Shown in pieces: positions 51,171 through 62,643 of a stretch of DNA of 64,000 nucleotides (positions within the stretch are counted from its first letter, which is position 1; each line of letters begins with the position of its first letter). The DNA comes from Mesomycoplasma ovipneumoniae (lineage in GTDB: Bacteria; Bacillota_I; Bacilli_A; Mycoplasmatales; Metamycoplasmataceae). The DNA is taken from positions 38,541-102,540 of the forward strand of contig VZDP01000003.1 of the NCBI GenBank assembly GCA_009756935.1, written 5' to 3'. Below the pieces are notes generated by a model. It did no database searches and was not told the origin of the DNA. It worked only from the letters and a program-made list of their open reading frames with translations. Position numbers and translations under genes: made by a program.

Positions 51171-53327
51171 TTATTTATAAAATTTATCTATTTCCTGACA
51201 AACCTTGTCAGTTCCAGTTACTCTGTAAGTAATTTTCTGGCGATTATTAATTATAACATAATCTTTTAATTTTATTGAAAAAATTTCTGGAATTTTTTTA
51301 ATAACGTCTAAATAAGTGTCAGGAATATCATTTTTATCTAAAGATAGCGTAATATCTCGATATTTAAGTTGCGAATTATCATATGGCTCGAACTTAACAA
51401 GTTTATTTTTATGTTCAAGATCAATTTTTGAAACGATTATTTCAAGAAAATTGATGTTTTGGTAGTCATATTTTTCACTTATTTGTCCAACTCAGCCAAC
51501 TAAAGTATTATTTCAATAAATAAATTGGGACACTGAAGGATTTAGAAATTCAGATTTGGCCGGCTTAAAACTAAAGTTATCACTGTATAAAATTTTTAAA
51601 TGATCTTTTAGAGTTTCAAGATTATAAACTGTCGAAGCCATGGCAAAAACTTGATGTTTCTCGGAGACACTACCTGTTTCATAAAGACTAATATCAATCA
51701 TTTTTCGCTTAACATTATATTTTACAATTTTTGCTAACTGTCAGGCGAGTGAATATCTAATTGTTGTGTGTTCTTGGGATGTATAAGTTGTTAAGGTTTG
51801 AGTTTTTAAATTTAATGGATTAAAATTTTCTGACTGAGAAATTAAAAGGAACGAATTAGCTTCAAAATAACCTAAAGTTTTTAGTTGAATTGGTTTTGGA
51901 TCAACAACAGAAATTGATCGCTCTACTTTAGCTAATTTTTTGTTTCCTAATTTTTCAAGTCCGTAAAATCTAAGAAAATCAGCGGAATAATCGGCAAAAA
52001 ATTCAATGTCAACACGATAAAACGGTGCTAAAAAACTGTCAGAATTAAAATTATAATAGATTTTCTGAAGAATTGAGTTAATTTTTTCAAAATCTTTTTG
52101 CTCAAGTTCAATTCCTAAAATATTTTGGACTTCTTCAAGTCCAAAATTAATGCTAGGTCTTTGGTCAAATTGATTTTTGTCAAAATTAATTGGTGCAGAA
52201 AAATTAATTCCGTGTTTTTCAAGGAAAAATTCTAGAAAAATAAAGCTTAAAAGTGTTGTTCCTTGACTGTAATTTTTTGCCAATTGTCTTGCTGAGGGAC
52301 TGCTTAAATTAAAATTATGATTAATTTGCCTAATTTTTGCTGAGTCAAATTTAGGCATTATTAAGTATAAATTTTGATCTTTTTCTATTGGTTTTTGGAA
52401 TATTTCCGGAATTAGTATTAATTCATCATTGTTTCAAAATTGAAAAGTAGCAAATGAGTCTTGAATTTCAGGTAATTTTGTTTCTTGATAAGTTAATTTA
52501 ATTTGGTTTTGATCTTTATTTGTTTGTAAAAAATAAGATGGCTGACCTGTGTAAATTAAGACAAAATTAGCAAAATTTTGGTTTAAATCAGCAATTTTAA
52601 CACCTGATTTTAAAAGTAAAAAAATATCTACTAAGCCAAGATTAGGAACTTTTTCAATCTCAATAGCAGCAACTTTTGACTCATTTTTTTTAGTAATAAT
52701 TTCTAAATTTGATTTACTTTTGCTGTCAAAATTTAGTTTGTCAAACTCCAAATCCAATTTTGTGCCAAAAAAAGCAGCAAGTTCAATTGCTATTACTAAA
52801 TAAGAATTTGCATCAGGCCTGTTTCATAAAAGTTTGATATCTAAAATTAGGTCAGATAATTCTAAAATTTCAAGCGGATTTTGTTTTAGATCAAAAATTG
52901 GATCAAAAACAAGCACTCCTTGGTCTAGTTCTGGACTTAAAAGTTTAGTGCTAAAACCTAATTCACTAGCTGAAACTAGCATTCCTTCAGAAATGTGACC
53001 GCGTAATTTTTTAGCTTCAAAAGTTATTTTTCCATTTGTTGAACCAGGAACAAAAGCTAAAACTTGCTTGTCTTTTTGGACATTTTTTGCTGCAGTTTGA
53101 ATTTGTCTTATTTTGTCGTCAAATTGAACTTGACAAATCAGTAAATTGTCAGCATTTTCATTTTTTTTAACTTCTAGAATATTTCCAAATTTTACGCCGG
53201 AAATTTCGTTTAGTTTTGAAATTTTATCAACTTCAAAACTAAGACTAATCAAAGCATCAATCACTTTTTCGTCGCTAATATGATCAATATTAGCTATTTT
53301 TTTTAATCTTCTTAATGAAAAAAGCAT
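51171..53327 (-). CDS. pheT: Phenylalanyl-tRNA synthetase beta subunit
   Basis: 718 residues: an N-terminal tRNA-binding (EMAP-like) domain (GVKFGNILEVKKNENADNLLICQV, ISEGMLVSASELGF), B3/4 editing region, B5, and the core with FYRVDIEFFADYSADFLRFYGL and SQEHTTIRYSLAWQLAKIV. The C-terminal anticodon-binding domain (KYRDITLSLDKNDIPDTYLDVIKKI) is present. ATG 53327 follows AGGTAA; the earlier TTG (53342) is less likely. It lies 8 bp after pheS. Confidence 0.96.
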
Positions 53328-53335
53328 TTTTTTAC

Positions 53336-54016
53336 CTATCAAAATTGTTTTAAAAAACGTAAATCATTTTTATAAAATTCACGAATATCACTTATTCCGA
53401 ATTTAATAGCAGCTAGTCTTTCAATCCCAATTCCAGCGGCAATTCCGTAAATATTTTTATCAGTAAATCCGGCATTTTTCATAACTTTTGGGTGTAAAAG
53501 TCCACATCCTAAAACCTCAATTCAACGCCCTTGATAAAAAATATCGACTTCAAAAGAAGGTTGCGTAAATGGGAAATATGATGGCCTAAAACGAGTTTCT
53601 AGTTTTGTTTCAAAGACAAATTCAAGCAAATCACTAAGCAATCCTTTAAGATGTGAGACAGTGTATTTTCCGGTTGCAACTAAATCTAATTGATTAAATT
53701 GATGAGAATGAGTTGAGTCTTCTTCGTCGTTTCGAAAAACTTTTCCAAAAGAAAAAAAAGCCCGTTCTTGATTAGGATATTTTGCAATTGCTTCAATTGA
53801 AACACCAGTTTTATGAGTTGCCAACAAATTTTCGTTATCAAAAACAAGACTTTGAGTTGGGTCAAAAGCAGGGTGAGATTTGTCAATATTTAGCTTTACA
53901 AAATTTTTCTCAAAAGTTGTCAGTTCATCAGATTTAATGTGTTCAAAACCGTAGATAGATAAAAAATCAGTTATTCTTTTAGTTAAAAGTGATATTAAAT
54001 TAAGTGAGTTTGGCAT
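53336..54016 (-). CDS. pheS: Phenylalanyl-tRNA synthetase alpha subunit, catalytic domain only
   Basis: 226 residues instead of the usual ~330-350. It starts directly with the class II core (PNSLNLISLLTKRITDFLSIYGFEHI). Motifs are complete: KSHPAFDP, THKTGVSIEAIAKY, FGKVFRNDEEDSTHSHQFNQLDL, RPSYFPFTQPSFEVDI, WIEVLGCGLLHP, GIGIERLAAIKFGISDIREFYKNDLRFL. The N-terminal coiled-coil arm that contacts tRNA in PheS is missing. No open frame upstream supplies it. The last codon is TGA (Trp) before TAG. Confidence 0.92.
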
Positions 54017-54249
54017 GATCTAAGAATTTTATGTTTTAAAATATTAAAATAGAAAGAGATTTAAATTAAATAAGGTAAAATTATAGCATAACTTACTTAA
54101 ACAAAAGCAAAATTTTATTTACTTTTTTAGCAAATAAAGCAAAAAAGTTGCTAATTTTCTTATTTTATGTTTTAAAAATCAATTTGCTTTTATTTTTAAA
54201 CATAAAATTAATAATAATAGCACTTCTATGCCAAAAGGTCAAAATATGC

Positions 54250-54276
54250 TATAATTTATTAATTTATTAATTTATT
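54250..54276 (+). promoter_or_regulatory. Promoter and AATTTATT tandem repeat before the P97-like gene
   Basis: TATAAT (54250-54255) runs straight into three perfect 8-bp repeats AATTTATT (54253-54276), 20 bp before the start codon. TTTAGGAG (54281-54288) is the ribosome site. Repeat-number change would alter the spacing of this leader. Confidence 0.6.
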
Positions 54277-54296
54277 AAAATTTAGGAGTGTGGACT

Positions 54297-57200
54297 ATGA
54301 ATTCATCAAGTTTAGCAGCCAAAATTAAAAAAAATAAAAGAAAAGTGTTAATTTTGTCATCATTTTTCACAGGATTAGCTTTTGTTGGAATAACAGTCGG
54401 AATTAGTTTTACATTTAAATATAACGGAAAACATCCGCGTGAAGAAGTGCAGCAATTTGTAAAGAAAGTAAAATATGTTGCATTTAATCCTGAAAAAATA
54501 AGCAAAAATAGCGATTTTTCTGCAATCAAAAGTTTATTATTTGACGGAAATGCTCTTAAAAACACGATTAAACTTGATGAGTATTTGATTCCTTATTATT
54601 TTAGTGAAGATTTAAATCAACTTGTTAAATTTGAACAGCAAAATGAAAAAACTAACTCACCAGTTTTAGACTTTGTTGATTTAAATTTTGATGATTTAAA
54701 TCAAAATTTTATTATTAAATTTAGAGCAAGACAACAAATAACTAACAAAAATTTTGCACAGTCAGATTTTGTTTTATACCCTGTTTCTTTTTATGACTCA
54801 AGAAAATTTTTGAAAGCAGATTTTAACTTTGCGCTGCAAAAAATTACAAAAAAAATAGAAGATGCAGTCTCAAATTTTAATACGACAATATCGAATTTTT
54901 CTGAGGAAAATTCGAATTTAGCGCAAAATAATTTATACCGTGCTTCAGATTTTGCCGCTAAAATTAATTCTAGTCAAAATTCTTCTGAAGTTGAAAAAAA
55001 TTTAGGTCAAATTTTTCCAAAACTTACGGATTTAATTTCTTCTGTTAAAAATTCAAAAGAAAATTTAATTCCTGACACAAATGCCCAAATTTTCGATATA
55101 AATTTTGCAAAAGATGCCACAACCAACCAATTTGTCAGCGTTCAAAACAATATTGTGACAATGTTTTTGCAGGCTAGTTTGACTCAGTCGGCACTTGATC
55201 AATTAGGCGATAATTTTGAAAATAATGGAAATAAAATTATCAACATAAACCTTGAATCCAAAGATAAAAAATCAATATTTTTGGATGTTAATGATTTTTT
55301 TGCAAATGTTAAACTAAAACCGTTAATTTATAATACAGAGGAAAAAGACAATAAACTTCTCATAAGCAAGCAAAATCCTTTTGATTTTTTTGCAAAAATA
55401 AAATTTGAATCCAACCCCTTTTTAAAAAATTCAAACATTAAAGACTTGATAAACCCGTTGTTGGCTGAAAATTTATCTTTAGATTTTGGTAATTTTAATA
55501 ATTCAATCCTTTCAGATAAGCAAGGTATTGATTTTATTTTTGGCACACCAAATGCAAAACTAATAAATGACAACGGTAAATATATTATCGAATTACCGTA
55601 TAAAATTGTCTTAAATGAGTCTTTTTTTGATAATAATTCAAACGAAATTATCAATGAAAAGGAATTAATTTTAAGAATTGAAGGCTTTGGTTTGCCTATA
55701 AATTCTAATGTTTCTCCTGGAAGTGGTTTTGCTAATTTTTCTATCCCTGGAACACAAAAAGGGATAATTTATCAACAAAATCCACTTTTTGACAATAAAA
55801 GTGCTAATTTGTCGCAATTTATTTCAACTTTTGGCGAACCTGTTTTTGCAAAAGTCCCGCTAAATAAAGAAGAATTAGACAATTTATTGCTAAAACAGGA
55901 TTATAAAGCCTTGGCCGATAAATTGAGTTTGCCTTCATCTTATAATTATAATTTTGATAACTTTGAGGCAAAAGTTAGATCTTGAGCAGGCAAAACTTTG
56001 ATTCCTAGCTTGGATGATATTTCCCGTTTTAAAAAGTTTGAAACAACAACTAGTATAAATTCCGCAAATTCATCTGGAAATTTGGCAGTTAGTTCTTTAG
56101 TTTCAAATACTTTTTTTCAAAATCCATCTGATGTAGCTGCTTTTTTTGCAAACTATATTCAACAGGAACCAAATAAAATTGCTAAAACATTTTTTGAATT
56201 ATCTAAATATTTTGGACTTCTTGATCAAAACCGTTCTTCTTTGCAACTTTTTGACGATGATTTGCAGGAAGATATCTTTAAAAAAGCAGCAAAAATTAAT
56301 CTTAATAACAAAAACATTCAAGTTTTAAGCTTTAATAATCATTTTGAAGATGTTTTTAATCAAGGCTTTTTTTCAACATTATTTTTACCTCAATCGATAA
56401 AAACTGGAATCGGTGATTTGGAAAATAAATCAACCTCAGATGTTTTAACCGCATTGAAAGATCAAGAAATTTTTAAGGAATCTAACACTAATTTTGATCT
56501 TAATCAAATAAGGGAAAATTACAAACAAAGTATTCAGCTTTCCACTCTTGCTGATGTTTTATTAGCTTTTTATTTAAAAGCAGCCCAGTTGAGTAATTTT
56601 TTGGCATGAGAAAAAATAGATACAAACTTAAATTATGAAATAGTTTTTAAAAAAGGCAATGAAATTTCAATGCAAACGCTTGATCAAGAAATTAAAAAAA
56701 TAACAGAACCACCTAAATCTGAACAAGAAAGTGAACAACCAACTGAAGGGTCTGAATCGACTGAACAAACTGAACAAACTGTACAGTCTGAAGGAGATCA
56801 ACAGTCTCAACAGCCCCAAGAATCTCCGCAAAATTCACCAAATAATCCAAATTATGAATATTTAACGCTAAATTTTTATTACAATATTGGGGATCAAAAT
56901 ACTAACAAATTTTCTCTTCAAACACCTGTTAGAAGAATTTTAATTAATTTATCTACCGAAAAAATTGATCCAAAAGTTTCAAATCAAGAAAAACTTAATT
57001 CTCTAGCAGACTCAATTCCTTCTGAATTATTGAATTTTGAAGTAAATGATGATACATTTAACAAAATTTCTCAACCCCAAACTAACACAACTGGCCAGGG
57101 AAATGATCAAACTTCACAAACTTCACAACTTTCATCATTAGAGACCAATCTTACTAATTTGAAAAAAACTAAAGAATATTTTTCAAAACCACTAGAAAAT

Positions 57201-57425
57201 GCCCAACTAAGATTTGACATATTTCCTAGCTTTGAAAATTCAATAAAAACAGACACAATAAATTTTTTGCTAACAGTTTCTATTCTTGATAAAAATCCTC
57301 AGACTCAAACTTCCGACCAAAATAACACAAATCAACCCGAAGTTTTAGCCTCACGCAGTTTAAAAATTTCAGTAAAAAAATCAAATAATTCTCAATCATC
57401 CACTTCAGGTCAACAATCAAACTAA
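54297..57425 (+). CDS. P97-family adhesin-like surface protein
   Basis: 1042 residues. A short basic N-terminus and one membrane segment (VLILSSFFTGLAFVGITVGI, ~18-38) precede a long Asn/Lys/Phe-rich ectodomain of the kind seen in P97 paralogues of the hyopneumoniae group. The C-terminal part has a low-complexity region rich in Gln, Glu, Ser, Thr (SEQESEQPTEGSESTEQTEQ). The lysine-rich R1 cilium-binding repeats of true P97 are not seen. It is followed after 10 bp by a P102-like gene, the standard two-gene operon. ATG 54297 has the better spacing from TTTAGGAG than GTG 54288. Confidence 0.85.
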
Positions 57426-57435
57426 CGAGGTCAAA

Positions 57436-60400
57436 ATGAAAAAGTTCTTCAATTTTAAGCATTTTTCAAGTAAAACATCAAATATAGTTATTGGAATTTC
57501 ATCTTTAACAATAGTTAGCGGGCTTGCCATTTCAATTCCTTTAGGAATTTATTCTTATAATCGTTCTTACTATCAAAAATTAAATGAAGAAATTCAAACA
57601 TTGAGTTTAGATCAAGAACAAAATCCTTTTAAAAATGGGCTAGCTGGTTTGTTTGATAATTTGACAGTTAAAGATAATTTTAAAAATTTAACCGCATTTA
57701 CCGCACTAAATTTGGCAAAAAGCAAAATTTATAATTTTGACCTTTTATCACTAATAGATCTTGATAAATTATATGAAAACGAATATCAAATTACTTATGA
57801 TTTGGTAAATGCACAAGTTAGTGGAAATTCGATAAAAAATATTGTCTTATTTTTAAAGTCAGAAAATGACAACCAAATTTTTTCAAAAGCAATTGATATC
57901 AAAAATTTTGCTGATGAAAATAAAGTTGTTGATTTTTCAAAATTTGAAATTGATGAAAAAAAGTCATCAATTAATATAGACTCAAAAAATTTAATTAGTT
58001 TTGCTGAATTTAAAACTAAAATTCAAGCTAGTTTTAGCGCGGCTCAAGAAACAGAAAACCAAAAATTTATTGCATTTGAAAAAGCGCTTTTAGCACTCAA
58101 AGGAAGTTATAATTTTATAAATAATTTAGGAAATCCGTCCTTTATTCGCAATGGTTTGACTCTTGAGCCAGCAATTGTTGATAATAATCTTAGTTTTTTT
58201 TCTGAAGCCGGCAAAAATTATCTTAATTTTGAGTTAATTGACGGGGATAAAAAAACTCCAATTCAGCTTGAAATAAAAGGAATTGCTACTGATCAAGAAA
58301 TTGAATCAGAAATAAAATCCTGAATAAATGATGAGTTAATTCCTGAAATAAAATTAAAACCTCAAATCCAGCAAAATCTTGTTAGCAAAAATTTATCACT
58401 TGGATCATATTTGTATTCAACTCAAGATGAAACAAACAACTCGCTGTCAAAAAATTTTTCAGAATTATTTAATTACACCAGTAATGAATTTAGTCTAAAC
58501 ACTAATAAATTAAAAAATTATTTCGTAAATATAGATGTTATTCTTAAAAATTTGTCTGAAATTAGTGAACAAGATCGCCTAAATTTAATTAAAGACGGAA
58601 AAGTTCGCCTAAATTTAAGCGGAACCTTGACAAAAAGAGACCATCAAAAATTTATAAAAATTTTAGATTTTAAATTGGACACTGATATTAAACCTGATCT
58701 AAACGAATTTTCACGTATTTTTGCAAGGAATTTACCTCAAACTAAATTGCAAGATTTTTCTTTACCCAAAGCTTCAAATATGCCAGCGCTTAGTTCGGAT
58801 AAATTGGTTCAAATATTTAATGAAATTAAGGAATCATCTAGTCAAATTGACACCAAAAATCCTAATGAAAAATTAGTTAGTCAGCTTTATTTGCTTGATT
58901 TTGGTAAAAATCCAAGCAAAGATTCGCTTGAAGAGTATAAAAAAGAGTTAATAGAAATTTCAGAAAGTTCAAAATCTCAAGCAATTCAAGCCCAAACTTT
59001 TTCAGATTTAGATGACCAAAAAAGTGAAAATAAACCATTAACTTTAGGAAAATCTATCTGAAAAGCTTTAAATTTACAGCATAATTTTATTTCGCTTGAT
59101 GTCAGACCAGAAATAAATTTTGAAAAACAAAGCGATAATTTTGTTATTGAATTTTCATTGGTTTCTACTAAAAACAACGAAAAATTAGCCTCTTCAAAAA
59201 TCCAGATTAATAATGTTTTAAGTTCGCAACAAAGTGCTTTTGATGTTGCTTCCAAATTTTATCCAACCTTTTTCCTTGACGGAAAAGCTAGTTTTTCACA
59301 AACTTCATCAACTGAATCACTAAAAATTCAAGACTTATCTGATAATGACATTCATTTTCAGGATAGTAATTCTGTCGAAAATAAGCTAACCCACAATGGT
59401 TTTGAAATCAAAAAAGCCTTTAAATTCATGGATAATTCGCCAAAAACCGAGAATACTTCTAGTTCAACCGAGCAACCAAAAACAAATCCCGCCCCATTTT
59501 CACGAGTCAATTCAGGAGTTGTTTACTTAGCTTTTAGACCAAAAAATATTAACGATTATAAAAAACATTATTTACTTTCAGATTCAAATGGTAGTGGACT
59601 TTTCATTCAAAAAGTTGGAAGATCTAAATATGTTGAAAAATCAAAACCAATTGAAGGGAAAATTGGAGGTGGTAAGGTTGAAATTAATCCCAGTCCTTCA
59701 ATAGATACCAAACAGGCTGATGCAAAAATTGACGAATATGTTATTGGTTTTGATTTTCAACAAGTCGAAGATTTTAAATCGTATAATAATCATTTTCGCC
59801 AGGGTCAAAATTCACTACATTTAGGATTAGAATCATTTTCAACTTCTTTAAAAGAAAAACAAGCTGTTGTTCTTGGTCATAATTCTTGAAATATAAAAAA
59901 TAGGTTTTTTTCGGCAGATATAAATGAAAATTCTACTGGATTTCCGCCTAATTCTGAATATCGCCCATCAATGGAAATTGCAAATCGTACCGATGAAAGC
60001 CGTTTTTTTTCACAGGAATTTCGAAATTCTTCACCATTTGTTGGCCAAAAAATTAATCCAATAATCGAACAAGACCAAGATATTCTCCTTGAAATTATTA
60101 AAACCCCATGATCTTTTGAAATTACAGCTTATTCTTCGTCAAATAATCAACTAAATTCGCCATTTTCAGTTAGCTTAAATGCTAAAACAATTTATAATAT
60201 AAACCATTTAACTCACGAGTGAACTCCATTTCCTAATTTTTTCAATCTTGATTGAGCTCAAATTGGCCCTAATCCTGAAAAAATGACAACTGATACTGCC
60301 TCAGATGGATCAGATTCAACTCAAACTCAAAATCAAAAATCAAATGCTTCTATAATTCTTAAAGGTCTTGCTGTTTATAATGATTCTCAATTGACTAGCC

Positions 60401-60462
60401 CTTTAGGAAAACCAGCTCGCGAAGAAATCAAACGTTCCTTTATTAATGCATATTTAAAATAA
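57436..60462 (+). CDS. P102-family surface protein
   Basis: 1008 residues. N-terminal membrane segment (NIVIGISSLTIVSGLAISIPLG, ~14-35), then a large ectodomain with repeated Phe/Leu-rich segments (NLISFAEFKTKIQASF, FSEAGKNYLNFELID). Conserved end HEWTPFPNFFNLDWAQIGPN and ASIILKGLAVYNDS. GAGG precedes ATG 57436. In the hyopneumoniae group, P97/P102 paralogues are surface proteins that are often proteolytically processed and bind host ligands; here this is inferred from gene order and architecture. Confidence 0.85.
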
Positions 60463-60475
60463 AATCTTTGCACCT

Positions 60476-60558
60476 AAATTAGTAGAAAAAATTAACAAAA
60501 GTGGTGAAATCAAAATCATAGATAAAAAACTAGTTGTATTAATTTTTTCTACTAATTT
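60476..60558. repeat. MITE-like element, copy 2 (perfect 19-bp inverted ends)
   Basis: 83 bp bounded by AAATTAGTAGAAAAAATTA and its exact inverse TAATTTTTTCTACTAATTT. The core AACAAAAGTGGTGAAATCAA matches the 3' end of the IS3-type element. No coding capacity. Confidence 0.85.
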
Positions 60559-60590
60559 AATCAAACTTTTATTTTAATGGCAGCAAACTT

Positions 60591-62273
60591 ATGATAAAAA
60601 ATAATAAAGAAATAAGAAAATTGAAAACATTTTTAATTACTTCCAGTTCAATTGTTACGCCTTTAAGTGCTGTGGCCTTTCTAGTTGCTTGCCATGAAAA
60701 AGAACAACCAAAAGTAACAAAACCAAACAAACCAAAAAAAGAGATAGAAACAAAACCAAACACTTCATCAGATAGTACAAAAGAAACAATAACTACTCCA
60801 TCACAAAATAACCCGCAAAATGGCCAACAGGATTTTGCCCCTCATTTCAATCCGAATTTTATACAAAGAGGAATAGAAAATGCTAAACGCTTAAGAGAAC
60901 AACAAAAGCAAGAATTAGCATCTAATTTAGCAAAACTAACAGAAACGCAAGCATATGAAAAGCTAAAAAACAGAACTTTTGCAATCGCTTTCAATAGCGT
61001 TGACAAAACAGATGAGAGCAATCCTAATCATGTTGTCAAATATGAGCCGACAGGAACAGGTTGATTATTAGATGCTGCTTACAATGAAAACAAGACGGAA
61101 GTAATGTTGTATATTGCTACAAATGCTCACGTTTTTGCCAGATCTTTTAACACTTTAGATTCAAAATATAAAGACACTTTCCCTGAATATTTTACTGAGC
61201 CAAAGAATGGCGAAAAAGTAGATAGCTTTATTATTGGTGTGCCAAAAAAAGAAGCTAACATCCAAGCAATTGATAATAACTCAAGACCAGATGCAAACAA
61301 TACTCCCGTTTACTTTATTAACAAGCAATTAGGAGAAGGGAGTGAGATTGGTATCGAAGGAATTTTTGATAATCCGAAAACTGTCTTTGTGGCTTTAAAT
61401 ATTTTTGATGATCAAACAAATGAGCAACTAAAACAAACATCAACCACATCTCCTAGTAGTCAAAAAATAAACAATGGAATTGGTAAAGATTTTGCCGTTT
61501 TTGGACTAAAAGTTAATTTAGCAAAATTAGATGACCTCATTTCAAAAAATGATGCAAACAAGGAAAATTTTCAATTATTCAAAGAGCATATCGAAAAGGC
61601 AATTGTAGACATCGAGCAAGATATTGCTAAGTTTCAGACACAACAGTATCCAAATCATGACAAAAAGGCAGTACCTTATATAAGTTATGATTATACCTCA
61701 ATTTATCAAAAAGGTATTGCTGAGCCAGAAAAATTAGGAATTAGCGAATCTGGCGTTTTATCTCCTAATACCACAAAACTTTATTTATTAGGTTATCCAA
61801 GCCTTGATGGACAACAATTTTTGATGAGAAATTATCCAAAAAATTTAACTAACAAGGCTTTTGCGATTTCCAACGATAGTTTTAGCAATGGTTTAGCACT
61901 AAATGACATCCTCAGCCCTAACAGAAGTTATTCTTCTTTTGGCTTTATAACCTTTATTGAAAATAGTGGACTGTATTATGGAGCCTCTGGGTCGCTCGTC
62001 ATTAACGATTATGGCTTACCTGTTGGTATTTATTCTGCTGTTCAAACCAGAGGAGGTAATTTAGACATTAGTGGCAAAGCTGGTTATACTCCTTTTGTCC
62101 AAATTGCTGATTTTGACTCTTATGGACTAAGACACAACTTAATTGATGGTACAAATAAAAAACTGTTTCCCAAACAAGAAAAATCATATCGACAGAACTT
62201 AAAAAAATTATCTGAAAATGAAGGCGAATTTAAAGATTTTCGCAAAACTTTATTATTTCCAGATTTTACTTAA
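60591..62273 (+). CDS. DUF31-type (MIP-like) lipoprotein serine protease
   Basis: 560 residues. The signal ends in LVAC (Cys ~35), then a Lys/Thr/Pro/Gln-rich stalk to ~90. The trypsin-like mycoplasma peptidase (DUF31) core shows His180 in IATNAHVF, Asp300 in IGKDFAVFGL and Ser466 in YYGASGSLV, with the LYLLGYPS and GLPVGIYSA blocks. In other mycoplasmas this family includes the immunoglobulin protease MIP, which works with the binding protein MIB. No MIB gene is seen here. It lies after the P97/P102 pair, separated by a MITE-like element. Confidence 0.85.
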
Positions 62274-62329
62274 TTTTTCAAAAGTTAATTACCTATTTTA
62301 AAACACTGGCAAAAATCAATTTATGGTAA

Positions 62330-62643
62330 AACAACAAAAATCAAAAAAAATACAACTACTATTTAAACTCAATGCAAATAGAAAACTCGTTTTTATTTAC
62401 ATTGAGCCTAAAAAAATATATGAAGTTTTGAAAGAACAATAATTAAAAGCCCTAAATTTATAGATTTCTAAACGGTTAAATTTAAGGCATTCCATCATAT
62501 TTAAAAATATAATGGATAAATTTAAATATATAATGGATAATTCGCATTATTTTATTTTAATACGACAAAAAACATAATAACCCCCCCTTAATTCATATCA
62601 AAATTTATTAATTCATTCTTAGTGATTCTTGGTCTAACATAAA
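62330..62643. repeat. Dispersed repeat copy next to IS copy 2
   Basis: It shares AAATACAACTAC, GCATTCCATCATATTT and TTAATTCATTCTTAGTGA with the other copies, and has a local duplication of AAATATATAATGGATAA (62500-62540). It ends at ATTCTTGGTCTAACATAAA (62625-62643), the inverse of a 17/19 match to the IS target site. Confidence 0.75.

Noticed and set aside
54288..54296. GTG start for the P97-like protein
   Set aside because: The ribosome site TTTAGGAG overlaps it; the ATG at 54297 has proper spacing.
60569..60763. Minus-strand ORF at the start of the DUF31 gene
   Set aside because: It is the antisense of the signal peptide region, an artefact of its composition.
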